From Nocardia alni (GTDB lineage: Bacteria; Actinomycetota; Actinomycetes; Mycobacteriales; Mycobacteriaceae): a stretch of 54,804 nt of DNA. How positions within the stretch are numbered: the stretch's first letter is position 1; every line of letters begins with the position of its first letter. Under the pieces are notes generated by a model that was not told the origin of the DNA, did no database searches, and saw only the letters and a program-made list of their open reading frames with translations. Below are positions 25,515 through 34,102 of this stretch, one piece after another. The position numbers and the translations under genes are program-made. The DNA lies in the NCBI RefSeq assembly GCF_019038435.1, contig NZ_JAGPOX010000059.1, positions 1-54,804 of the forward strand, read 5' to 3'.

Positions 25515-25994
25515 CTATTCCGCTGCTTCGAGTTCAGGAACCAGACGCTCGAGCATCCCTTCCAGCAGGCGCTCCTCGTCGGGCGTGAGCTCGGCCAGCG
25601 CCTTGTAGGCCCGCACCTGCGAGGCCCGGATCCGCGCCGCCAGTTCGCGACCGGCGTCGGTCGAAGCGAGGTATTTCACGCGGCGGTCGGCGGGATTCAC
25701 CGTGCGCCGGACCAGTCCGCGCGATTCCATCCGGTCCGCGACCCCGGTCAGATTCGACGGATCGCACGCCAGGCGACCGGCCAGCTCGCGCATGGGCAAC
25801 TCGTCCGGCGGCTCGTTGAGCGCCAGCAGCAGTTTGGCCTGGGTGAGGGTGAGCCCGTGCCCCTCGGCGGCGGTGAGGAAATCCTCCAGGTAGGCCGTCA
25901 CGAACCGTCCGATCAAAAGCGCGAGCGGAGTCGGCGCCGCGTCGACCACCCCTGTCGGCTCCGCCGCCTCACCACCCCCAGTGGCCTGACTCAT
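25515..25994 (-). CDS. MarR family transcriptional regulator
   Basis: 159 residues. The winged helix-turn-helix includes TQAKLLLALNEPP, MRELAGRLACDPSNLTGVADR (two motifs) and the wing VRRTVNPADRRVKYLASTDAGRE. Both ends form the dimerisation helices. It is divergent from an MFS exporter with a 101-nt shared region holding strong inverted repeats, the classical arrangement of a substrate-induced repressor and its pump. Confidence 0.92.
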   Translation of the reverse strand: MSQATGGGEAAEPTGVVDAAPTPLALLIGRFVTAYLEDFLTAAEGHGLTLTQAKLLLALNEPPDELPMRELAGRLACDPSNLTGVADRMESRGLVRRTVNPADRRVKYLASTDAGRELAARIRASQVRAYKALAELTPDEERLLEGMLERLVPELEAAE

Positions 25995-26016
25995 AGTCGC
26001 GATCCTACCGGCACGA

Positions 26017-26067
26017 TTGACAACGGATATCTTTGATGTCTTAAATACTTGAAGTCTTCAAAGATAT
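26017..26067 (+). promoter_or_regulatory. MFS promoter overlapped by MarR-type operators
   Basis: Consensus -35 TTGACA (26017-26022) and -10 TTAAAT (26041-26046) with an 18-bp spacer read toward the MFS gene. Overlapping them are ATATCTTTGA (26027-26036) with TCAAAGATAT (26058-26067), a perfect 10-bp inverted repeat, and the perfect palindrome TTGAAGTCTTCAA (26049-26061). The stretch is markedly AT-rich. GGAGGTG (26084-26090) before the ATG is the ribosome-binding site. Confidence 0.75.
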
Positions 26068-26095
26068 TCGTAGTCAAGTTTCTGGAGGTGTACGC

Positions 26096-27529
26096 ATGGC
26101 GCGCAAGGGTGCCCTGCTGACCGGCGTACTGGCGTTCGCCGCGATGATCGTGACCGTCATGCAGACCCAGGCGGTGCCGATCCTGGGCCTGATCGCCACG
26201 AAACTGCACACCTCGACGGCATCGGTGAGCTGGGTGACCACCGCCACCCTGCTGTCCGCGGCCGTGTCGACCCCGCTGCTGGGCCGCATCGGCGACCTGT
26301 ACGGCAAGAAGCCGACGCTGCTGGGCGTGCTCGGCTTCGCGGTGGTCGGCTCGGTGGTGTCGGCGCTGGCCGATTCGCTGGGCGTGCTGCTCGTGGGCCG
26401 CGCGCTACAGGGCGTCGCGACGGCGATCTTCCCGCTCGCGCTGTCGGTGCTGCGCGAGGAGATCCCCGCCGAACGCCTGCACGGCGCGATGGCGATGATC
26501 AGCGGCGCCTTCGCATTCGGCGGCGGCATCGGCCTGGTCACCACCGGCCTGCTGACCCAGGGCGGCAATCCCGGCTATCACGTCGTGTTCTGGTTCACCG
26601 CCGGTATCTCGGCGCTGGCGCTGGCCGCCTCGGCCGCGGCGATCCCGGCCACGGGCAAGCGGCATCCCGGCAGCGTGGATCTGCCCGGGGCGCTGACGCT
26701 CGGCGGATTTCTGGTACTGCTGCTCCTGCCGATCTCCCAGGGCCACGAATGGGGCTGGACCTCGGCGGCGACGCTAGGCTGCCTCGCCGGGGCGATCGTG
26801 CTCGCGGTGCTGTGGGTGCTGGTCGAGCGGCGGGCGTCCGCGCCGCTGGTGGATCTGGGGATGTTCGTCCACCGGCCGGTGCTGTTCACCAACCTGGCCG
26901 GGGTTTTCATCGGATTCGCCATGTTCCTGCTGTTCATGGGTGTGTCCTACCTCACCCAGATGCCCGCGCGGATCGCCGGATACGGCTTCACCGCCTCGAT
27001 TCTGCGGGCCTCGGTGGAGTATCTGCTGCCCAGCACGATCGCCTCGATGCTCGCCGCGCCCCTCGGCGGGGTGCTGGTCGGCCTGATCGGCGGTCGCCGG
27101 GTGCTGGCCCTGTCCGGCCTCGTCGGCACCGCCGGATTCGCCTGGCTGGCCCTGGCGCACGACGCGACCGGGAACGTGATCGCGGCCAGTGTCATCGTCG
27201 GTGTGGCGATCAGCTTCGCCTATGCCTCGATGCCCGCCCTGATCGCGGCGAGCGTGCCGCATCATCAGAGCGGCGTGGCCAACGGCATCAACTCGATCTC
27301 CCGCACCGTCGGCAGTTCTCTGGGCAGCGCCATCATCACCACCCTGCTCACCGCCGAGCTGCTGCCCCACCTCCCGCTGCCGCAGGAGGGGCAGTTCGCC
27401 GTGGCGTTCTGGGTCGGTGCGGGCGCCTGTGCCGCAACGATTCTCGCGGCCCTGCTCGGCCTGCGCCCGGAAGCCCGCGGCGCCACCCGTGCGACGGCCG
27501 CGCCGGAGCCGCTGGTCGCCGTCGGCTGA
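26096..27529 (+). CDS. MFS transporter, DHA2 (EmrB/QacA-like) drug exporter
   Basis: Proton-driven exporter, 477 residues with about 14 predicted membrane helices. The motif-A loop is LLGRIGDLYGKKPTLLG (about residues 61-77), and motif-C-like GFAVVGSVVSALADS and GRALQGVATAIFPLAL follow. The second half repeats the fold, with GGVLVGLIGGRRVLALSG as the pseudo-motif A. The C-terminal tail is short and cytosolic. It sits downstream of a MarR-type operator, so expression is probably induced by a substrate of the pump. The substrate is unknown. Confidence 0.92.
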   Translation: MARKGALLTGVLAFAAMIVTVMQTQAVPILGLIATKLHTSTASVSWVTTATLLSAAVSTPLLGRIGDLYGKKPTLLGVLGFAVVGSVVSALADSLGVLLVGRALQGVATAIFPLALSVLREEIPAERLHGAMAMISGAFAFGGGIGLVTTGLLTQGGNPGYHVVFWFTAGISALALAASAAAIPATGKRHPGSVDLPGALTLGGFLVLLLLPISQGHEWGWTSAATLGCLAGAIVLAVLWVLVERRASAPLVDLGMFVHRPVLFTNLAGVFIGFAMFLLFMGVSYLTQMPARIAGYGFTASILRASVEYLLPSTIASMLAAPLGGVLVGLIGGRRVLALSGLVGTAGFAWLALAHDATGNVIAASVIVGVAISFAYASMPALIAASVPHHQSGVANGINSISRTVGSSLGSAIITTLLTAELLPHLPLPQEGQFAVAFWVGAGACAATILAALLGLRPEARGATRATAAPEPLVAVG

Positions 27530-27573
27530 GCGCCCGCGAGGTCGGCGACCCGACCCGGTGCCAGGTCCGGTTG

Positions 27574-27579
27574 ATAGCA
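27574..27579 (+). promoter_or_regulatory. -10 element of a probable leaderless emb promoter
   Basis: TAGCAT fits TANNNT and ends 9 nt before the GTG at 27589, with no ribosome-binding site between. Transcription would begin at or within a base or two of the start codon. Confidence 0.45.
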
Positions 27580-27588
27580 TGCCCGACC

Positions 27589-30500
27589 GTGAACGTGACA
27601 CTCAGCCGGTCGCCGGCCGAAGAACGGCCGTTGACCGCCCCCGCCCAGCTAGGCGGGGGTATACGGCTGTGGCGGGTCATCGCTATCGTCGCGGGCATCG
27701 TCGGTGCACTGCTCGCCGTCGCGGTGCCGCTGCTACCGGTCCATCAGCAGCAGTCCTCGTTGAGCTGGCCACAGGCGGGCCGGGTCACGAGCGTCACCGC
27801 CCCGCTGGTGTCGTACTCGCCGACCAGCCTGCACGCCGAGATCCCCTGCACCGCCGTCACGGCGCTGCGCGCGCACGGCGGCACGCTGCTGGCCACGGTC
27901 CCGGCGACGTCCGGGTCGGCCTGGCACTACGGCCTGAACGTCCTGGTCGCCCCCGCACCCGATACCAGCGCCCCCGAGGGCCCCGCCGGGACACGCACGC
28001 CGCCCGCGCGAGCGGCCGACGGTGAGCACCTTCAGGTCGTGCTGCGCGACCAGACACTGGTCGACACCCCCCTGTCCCAGCTGCCCCGCGACTGCCGGAT
28101 CTCGATCTCCTCCGACGCCGCGAGCACCACCGTGACCGCGGGCGGCGACCCGATCGTCCTGCCGGGCGATCACCGTCCGCAGCTGGTGGGCCTGTTCACC
28201 GACCTGACCGGCGCGGCCCCGGCCGATATGCACGCCGACGTCGTGATCGACTCCCGGTTCACCACCTCGCCCACGGTGCTGAAGCTGATCGCCATCATCG
28301 GCGCACTGATCGCGACCGCCCTCGCGCTGTACGCCCTGCACCGCCTGGACTCCGCGGACGGCCGCGGCAACCGGCGCGTGCTGCCCCGGCGCTGGTGGCG
28401 TCCCCGGCTGGTGGACGGCGTGATCGTCGGCACGATGGTGGTCTGGTACTTCATCGGCTCGGGCACCTCCGATGACGGCTACATCTTCGGCATGGCCCGC
28501 ACCGCCGGGCACGCGCGGTATCTGGCCAACTATTTCGCCTACTTCGGGGTCCCGGAGACCCCGATCGGCATCCCCTACGACAACCTGTTCGAACTGCTCT
28601 CTCGCCTGTCCAACGCGAGCATCGTGATCCGGCTGCCGGAGCTGATCCTCGGCATCGCGTGCTGGTTCCTGATCAGCCGTGAGGTCGTGCCCCGGCTGGG
28701 TGTCGGCGCGCGCACCGAGCGCTCGGCGATCTGGGCCGGCGGGCTGGTGCTGCTGGCGTTCTGGCTGCCCTACAACAACGGCCTGCGGCCCGAACCCGCC
28801 ATCGCGCTGGGCGTCCTGCTGACCTGGGTCTCGATGGAACGCGCGCTGGCCACCCGGCGCCTGACCCCCGCCGCGCTCGCGCTGATTCCCGCCGCGCTGG
28901 CCGTGGTGACCAACCCGTCCGGGCTCATCTGCTTCGCCGCGCTGCTGGCCGGGGCGCGCCCGCTGGCACAGATCATCGTGCAGCGGGCCCGCACCTCCGG
29001 CTGGATCGCGCTGATCGCGACCGCGCTGGCCTCGGGGCTGGTGGTGCTCACCATCGTGTTCGCCGGCCAGCCGATCTCCGAGGTCCGCACGATGCAGGCC
29101 GCGCACAAGGTGGTCGGCCCCGATATGCCGTGGTACACCGATTATCTCGTCTATCAGGACCTGTTCCAGCCGACACCCGACGGGTCGTTGGCGCGGCGGT
29201 TCGCGATGCTGATGATGTTCCTGACCCTCGCGATCGCGCTGCTGGCGCTGCTGCGCAAGAACGGCCGGATCCCGGGTCTGGCGGCCGGGCCGACCCGCCG
29301 CATCGTCGGCACCACGGTCGCCGCGGTTCCGCTGATGGCGTTCTCCCCCACCAAGTTCACCCATCATCTGGGGGTCTTCGCCGGACTCGGCGGTGCGGTC
29401 GCGGTCGTCGCCGCGGTCGCCGTGGGTCCGCTCGCCATGCGCTCGGCCCGCAATCGCGCCTTGGCCGCCGCGGGGGCGGTCGGGATTCTGGCGCTCTCGT
29501 TCACCAGCTCGAACGGCTGGTGGTACGTGGCGAGCTATCGGGTCTCCTGGTGGGACAAGCCGATCTCGGTGCACGGAATCAGCGCGGGCACGGTGCTGCT
29601 GGTGATCGCGCTGCTGCTGGTCGTGCTCGCCGGGTGGTTCCACATTCGCGAGCCGTTCCGCACGAAGCCGCCGAAGGTGCGCCGGCCGATCCCGATGATC
29701 ACCGTCGCCGCGGCGTTGGTCGTGCTGTTCGAGGTGGCCTCGTTCGTCAAGGCGGCCGTCGAGCAGTACCCCGCGTACTCGCTCACCACATCGAACGTGA
29801 AGGCGCTGAGCGGCAATACCTGCGGCATGGCCAACGACGTGCTGGTCGAACCGGACGCGAACACCGGTGTGCTGCACCCGTTGTCCGGCAGCCCCGCGAA
29901 CGCCCTGGGCGGCGGCCAGAACACCGGATTCACCCCCGACGGGCTCAACCTCAACGACCTGCTGCCCGACGCCTCCACCGCGGCGGCGTCCTCGGTAGGT
30001 CAGTCCCTGGGTAGTGCGGGCACGACCACCAAGACCGGTTCGAACAGCACCGCCGCCGGTGCGGTCGCGCAACGTGGCATCAACGGCAGCACCATTCCGC
30101 TGCCGTACGGCCTGAATCCGGCCACCACACCGATGCTCGGCAGCTTCGGCAGCCCGGGCGCGCAGAAGTCGCTGACCTCGGGCTGGTATCAACTGCCCGC
30201 GCCCGACGCACAGGGCACCCGCGGCCAGATCGTCTCCATCGCCGCCGCCGGCCGCGTCGCCTCCACCGATATCGACAACCTGCCGGTCGGCGGCCAGAGC
30301 GTGCAGCTGGAATACGGTGTCACCGGGGCGAGTGGCGTCCAGTCGCTGGGCAAGGTCACCCCGGACGATGTCAGTGTGCTGCAGCCGTCCTGGCGCAATC
30401 TGCGAGTCCCGTTGTCGCAGCTGCCCGCCCAGGCGAACGTGGTACGCATCGTCGCCTCGGTGGACAGCTCGGATCCGCTGCAGTGGGTCGCGGTGACCCC

Positions 30501-30906
30501 GCCACGCGTGCCCCAGCTGCAGACCATCGACCAATTGGTCGGGCATACCGATCCGGTGCTGCTGGATTGGCTCGTGGGCCTGCAGTTCCCGTGCCAGCGG
30601 CCGTTCGGGCATCTCGACGGCGTCGCCGAGATCCCCAAGTACCGCATCACGCCCGATTTCGCGGCCGCGATCATGACCACGAACTGGGAGAGTCACACCT
30701 CCGGCGGCCCGCTCGGCTTTATCCAGCTGCTCACCACCCCCGAGGTCATGCCCTCGTATCTGAAGGACGACTGGAAGCGCAACTGGGGCGAGATCGAGCG
30801 CTTGGCCCCGCTGGATCCGAAGGCGGGTGCGGCTCAGCTGGATACGTCCACCGTCACCCGATCGTCACGGTGGACACCGGGACCGATGAACTTCAACATC
30901 CGGTAG
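27589..30906 (+). CDS. Emb-type arabinosyltransferase (EmbA/B/C family)
   Basis: Polytopic membrane GT-C glycosyltransferase that extends arabinan of arabinogalactan or lipoarabinomannan from decaprenyl-phospho-arabinose. The 1105 residues begin VNVTLSRSPAEERPL. A first helix lies at about 25-50, followed by an N-terminal periplasmic domain. The GT-C acidic motif is SGTSDDGYIFGMARTAGHA with D295-D296. A large multi-helix core follows (about 270-700), then the periplasmic carbohydrate-binding C-terminal domain (about 720-1105) containing Cys-Gly-Met and NWESHTSGGPLGF. The frame is open far upstream inside the MFS gene; I use GTG 27589 because that is where Emb-like sequence starts and a -10 element precedes it. 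Only one emb gene is present here, and I cannot say which paralogue it is. Confidence 0.92.
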   Translation: MNVTLSRSPAEERPLTAPAQLGGGIRLWRVIAIVAGIVGALLAVAVPLLPVHQQQSSLSWPQAGRVTSVTAPLVSYSPTSLHAEIPCTAVTALRAHGGTLLATVPATSGSAWHYGLNVLVAPAPDTSAPEGPAGTRTPPARAADGEHLQVVLRDQTLVDTPLSQLPRDCRISISSDAASTTVTAGGDPIVLPGDHRPQLVGLFTDLTGAAPADMHADVVIDSRFTTSPTVLKLIAIIGALIATALALYALHRLDSADGRGNRRVLPRRWWRPRLVDGVIVGTMVVWYFIGSGTSDDGYIFGMARTAGHARYLANYFAYFGVPETPIGIPYDNLFELLSRLSNASIVIRLPELILGIACWFLISREVVPRLGVGARTERSAIWAGGLVLLAFWLPYNNGLRPEPAIALGVLLTWVSMERALATRRLTPAALALIPAALAVVTNPSGLICFAALLAGARPLAQIIVQRARTSGWIALIATALASGLVVLTIVFAGQPISEVRTMQAAHKVVGPDMPWYTDYLVYQDLFQPTPDGSLARRFAMLMMFLTLAIALLALLRKNGRIPGLAAGPTRRIVGTTVAAVPLMAFSPTKFTHHLGVFAGLGGAVAVVAAVAVGPLAMRSARNRALAAAGAVGILALSFTSSNGWWYVASYRVSWWDKPISVHGISAGTVLLVIALLLVVLAGWFHIREPFRTKPPKVRRPIPMITVAAALVVLFEVASFVKAAVEQYPAYSLTTSNVKALSGNTCGMANDVLVEPDANTGVLHPLSGSPANALGGGQNTGFTPDGLNLNDLLPDASTAAASSVGQSLGSAGTTTKTGSNSTAAGAVAQRGINGSTIPLPYGLNPATTPMLGSFGSPGAQKSLTSGWYQLPAPDAQGTRGQIVSIAAAGRVASTDIDNLPVGGQSVQLEYGVTGASGVQSLGKVTPDDVSVLQPSWRNLRVPLSQLPAQANVVRIVASVDSSDPLQWVAVTPPRVPQLQTIDQLVGHTDPVLLDWLVGLQFPCQRPFGHLDGVAEIPKYRITPDFAAAIMTTNWESHTSGGPLGFIQLLTTPEVMPSYLKDDWKRNWGEIERLAPLDPKAGAAQLDTSTVTRSSRWTPGPMNFNIR

Positions 30907-30923
30907 CGGACGTACCCGATTGA

Positions 30924-30954
30924 CAGCTGGCCCCGTCGGTGGCGGGGTCAGCTG
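30924..30954. terminator. Terminator between emb and the convergent secreted-protein gene
   Basis: 12-bp arms CAGCTGGCCCCG (30924-30935) and CGGGGTCAGCTG (30943-30954) with one mismatch or wobble and a 7-nt loop. It lies 17 nt past the emb stop and 21 nt before the convergent stop at 30976, so it can serve both genes. Confidence 0.75.
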
Positions 30955-30975
30955 CCGGACGGCCCAGCCCGTGAC

Positions 30976-31413
30976 TCAGCCGGTGACGGCGCAGCTCGTG
31001 CCGATGTGGGTACCGGTGCCGACCCGGACGTTGACGTACGGCGTCGGCGCGCCGGCCGGTGTACCCGTCTGGACGGCGGTGAGGCGGTGGTTACCGACGG
31101 TGGCCGGGGTCCATGGCGCGACGGCCTGGCCGCCGTTCGGACGGAACCAGCCGATCGATGCGCCGTTGTCGAAGATGTGCACCGGCTGCACGGGGTCGGT
31201 GACCGACACCTCGACGGTGTACTGGCATCCGGTCCCGTAGTTGGTGCCCAGGCCGTAGTTGATGTCCGCGTCCGCCCCGACACGCGTAGCGGTGGCGCTC
31301 GCGACGGGAGCCGCGACCAGCCCCACCGCCAGCGCTGCCACAGCGACGCCGAGCGCCGTGCCGAAACGTGCCGGGCGCCGGCCCGAGTGTGCGGCCTCGA
31401 CTTCGAAATCCAT
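30976..31413 (-). CDS. Small secreted protein, Ig-like fold suspected
   Basis: 145 residues. I chose the ATG at 31413 (MDFEVEAAHSGRRPARFG), since the longer frame adds 60 unrelated Arg-rich residues. A signal peptide follows (GTALGVAVAALAVGLVAAPV) with likely cleavage at ASATA (about residue 38). The mature part has two cysteines (about 62 and 141) that could form a disulfide, and a beta-rich composition with PVHIFDNGASIGWFRP and VGNHRLTAVQTG that suggests an immunoglobulin-like sandwich. The function is unknown. It is divergent from the molybdoenzyme gene. Confidence 0.75.
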   Translation of the reverse strand: MDFEVEAAHSGRRPARFGTALGVAVAALAVGLVAAPVASATATRVGADADINYGLGTNYGTGCQYTVEVSVTDPVQPVHIFDNGASIGWFRPNGGQAVAPWTPATVGNHRLTAVQTGTPAGAPTPYVNVRVGTGTHIGTSCAVTG

Positions 31414-31756
31414 CGGCTGTTTCCGATCCTCACTGTCCGTATCCGGGGCCCTTACCCCTGTGCGGCATCCATACTGGCGTCCCGACGGTGTATGCGCGCG
31501 CCGAATCGCGGTATCCGACCCGCTGTCGTGACGATGCACAACGCCGCGGCCCGCACACCGCGGCGCGCGATATCGACCGAGACCACGCCGCATCGTGACG
31601 GTGCACGGACCGTCGGCTCACCGCGGCGAGCCGCATTGACGCTGTGACTGGACCCCGCACTCGCCGCTGCCGGACCGACCCGCCATCAGATATCCGACCG
31701 CTCAGTAGGTTCAGGGTCGATTGTCGGGCCCTTGCGGCAAGGAGGACGATGGAACC
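31414..31756. other. Divergent intergenic region
   Basis: 343 nt between the secreted-protein start and the molybdoenzyme start. Apart from the AAGGAGGA ribosome-binding site (31739-31746) and a TTGACG that could be a -35 near 31637, I see no structured element. Confidence 0.4.
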
Positions 31757-34060
31757 ATGCACCGCGACGCCCCGACCCGAGATATCGACGAATCCGCCCT
31801 GTCCGTCACCCCGCCGAAGCAGCAGGCGGCCGGCGTGAAGGCGGTAACGGTCGCACTCGAGCGCGCGGTCGAGGAGATGGGTGTGATCCGCACCACACGC
31901 ACCCTGACCCGACTGAATCAGCGGCACGGCTTCGACTGCCCCGGCTGCGCGTGGCCCGAGCCCAGCGGCCATCGCCGCCCCGCCGAATTCTGTGAGAACG
32001 GCGCGAAGGCGGTGGCCGAGGAGGCCACGCTGCGCACGGTCACCCCGGAGTTCTTCGCCCGGCATTCCCTCGAGGATCTGGCCGACAAGTCCGGCTACTG
32101 GCTGGGCCAGCAGGGCCGGCTCACCCATCCGATGGTGCTGCGCCCCGGCGATACCCACTACTCGCCCATCGCGTGGGACGAGGCGTACCGGCTGATCGCC
32201 GAGGCCCTGCGCGGCCTGGACTCCCCCGATGAGGCCCTGTTCTACACCTCCGGCCGCACCGCCAACGAGACCGCCTTCGTCTACCAGTTGCTGGCGCGCA
32301 GCTTCGGCACCAACAACCTGCCGGACTGCTCGAACATGTGCCACGAATCCTCGGGCGCCGCGTTGAGCTCCTCGATCGGCATCGGCAAGGGTTCGGTGAC
32401 GATCGACGACTTCAACGCCGCCGAGGTGATCGTGGTGGCCGGCCAGAATCCGGGCACCAACCATCCGCGCATGCTCTCGGCGCTGCAGAAGGCCAAGGAG
32501 CACGGCGCACGGGTCATCGCGATCAACCCGCTGCCCGAGACCGGGCTGCTCGGCTTCCGCGACCCGCAGACGGTCAAGGGCCTGACCACGGGCATCCCGA
32601 TCGCCGACGACTTCCTGCAGATCCGCCTCGGCGGCGATATGGCCCTGTTCCAGGGGCTGGCCCATCTGCAGTTCGAGGCCGAGGACCGCGCGCCGGGCAC
32701 GGTGGTGGACCGCGAGTTCGTCGACGCGCACACCGCGGGCTTCGCCGAATACGAGAAGCAGATGCGCGCGGTCGACCTCGCGACGGTGCTGGAGGCCACG
32801 GGCCTGACCCGCGCGGAGCTGGATCACGTGGCGAAGCTGCTGGCCGAGTCCACGTCCACGATCATCTGCTGGGCCATGGGCCTGACCCAGCAGCGACACG
32901 GCGTCGTCACCATCGAGGAGGCGACCAATCTGCTGCTGATGCGCGGCATGATCGGTAAGCCGGGCGCGGGCGTCTGCCCGGTGCGCGGACACTCCAACGT
33001 GCAGGGCGACCGCACCATGGGCATCTGGGAGAAGATGCCCGAAACGTTCCTGGCCGCACTGGATTCCGAATTCGGCATCACCAGCCCGCGCAAGCACGGC
33101 CACGACGTCGTGGACGCCATCCGCGCCATGCACGAGGGCCGGGCATCGGTATTCTTCGGCATGGGCGGCAATTTCGTCTCCGCCACCCCGGACACCGACC
33201 TCACCGAGGCCGCGCTGCGCGGCTGCGCGCTGACAGTGCAGGTGTCGACCAAGCTCAATCGCAGTCACGTCGTGCACGGGCGCACCGCGCTGATCCTGCC
33301 GACACTGGGCCGCAGCGATGCGGATCTGTCCGCCGACGGCGTGAAACAGCAGGTGTCGGTGGAGGATTCGATGTCGATGGTGCATCTGTCGACCGGCCGT
33401 CTCGCACCCGTCAGCGACCAGCTGCGCAGCGAGGTAAGTATCGTCTGCGAGCTCGCGGCCGAACTGTTCGGCCCGGATCATCCGGTGCCGTGGACGACGC
33501 TGCGCGCCGACTACGACGCCATTCGCGACGCGATCTCCCGGGTGGTGCCCGGTTGCACGGACTACAACGCGAAGGTACGCGGCCGCAACGGATTCCAGCT
33601 CCCGCATCCGCCCCGCGACGCCCGTGAATTCCACACCACCACCGGCAAGGCCAATTTCGCGGCCAACGACCTGCAGTGGCTGCCGGTGCCGCAGGGCCGG
33701 TTGATCCTGCAGACCCTGCGCAGCCACGACCAGTACAACACCACGATCTACGGCCTGGACGACCGCTACCGCGGCATTCACAACGCCCGCCGGGTGGTGC
33801 TCGTGCATCCGGACGATATCGCCGAACTCGGTTTCGCCGAGGGCGATCTGGTGGACGTGATCTCGGAGTGGACCGACGGCGTCGAGCGCAAGGTCACGGG
33901 CTTCCGCCTGGTCGCGTACTCGACACCGCGCGGCAATGCGGCGGCCTACTATCCGGAGACCAACCCCCTCGTCCCGCTGAACCATGTGGCCGAGCGTTCC
34001 AACACCCCGGTCTCCAAAGCCGTGACAGTCCGGTTCGAACCGCACGTTCACACGGTCTGA
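31757..34060 (+). CDS. FdhF/YdeP family molybdopterin oxidoreductase
   Basis: Molybdopterin-bis-guanine-dinucleotide enzyme of the formate-dehydrogenase-alpha-like group, 767 residues. I chose the ATG at 31757 because AAGGAGGA lies 10 nt upstream. It begins with an uncharged N-terminus, then FDCPGCAWPEPSGHRRPAEF (C61, C64), which this subfamily keeps in place of the canonical four-cysteine cluster. MGD-binding regions include LFYTSGRTANETAFVYQLLA, CSNMCHESSG, GQNPGTNHPRML and WAMGLTQQRHGV, and the C-terminal cap domain carries TTGKANF. The physiological substrate is not established for this group. It is paired with fdhD 42 nt downstream, which supports a sulfur-dependent Mo/W cofactor. No electron-transfer subunit is adjacent. 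Confidence 0.88.
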   Translation: MHRDAPTRDIDESALSVTPPKQQAAGVKAVTVALERAVEEMGVIRTTRTLTRLNQRHGFDCPGCAWPEPSGHRRPAEFCENGAKAVAEEATLRTVTPEFFARHSLEDLADKSGYWLGQQGRLTHPMVLRPGDTHYSPIAWDEAYRLIAEALRGLDSPDEALFYTSGRTANETAFVYQLLARSFGTNNLPDCSNMCHESSGAALSSSIGIGKGSVTIDDFNAAEVIVVAGQNPGTNHPRMLSALQKAKEHGARVIAINPLPETGLLGFRDPQTVKGLTTGIPIADDFLQIRLGGDMALFQGLAHLQFEAEDRAPGTVVDREFVDAHTAGFAEYEKQMRAVDLATVLEATGLTRAELDHVAKLLAESTSTIICWAMGLTQQRHGVVTIEEATNLLLMRGMIGKPGAGVCPVRGHSNVQGDRTMGIWEKMPETFLAALDSEFGITSPRKHGHDVVDAIRAMHEGRASVFFGMGGNFVSATPDTDLTEAALRGCALTVQVSTKLNRSHVVHGRTALILPTLGRSDADLSADGVKQQVSVEDSMSMVHLSTGRLAPVSDQLRSEVSIVCELAAELFGPDHPVPWTTLRADYDAIRDAISRVVPGCTDYNAKVRGRNGFQLPHPPRDAREFHTTTGKANFAANDLQWLPVPQGRLILQTLRSHDQYNTTIYGLDDRYRGIHNARRVVLVHPDDIAELGFAEGDLVDVISEWTDGVERKVTGFRLVAYSTPRGNAAAYYPETNPLVPLNHVAERSNTPVSKAVTVRFEPHVHTV

Positions 34061-34102
34061 CATCGAGTGGTAACGAGGTGAGGTAGTGAGTGAGGTGGCG
34101 GC

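Noticed and set aside
26749..27588. 280-codon N-terminal extension of the Emb frame
   Set aside because: It overlaps the MFS gene in another frame and contains no Emb-like sequence; Emb similarity begins at GTG 27589.
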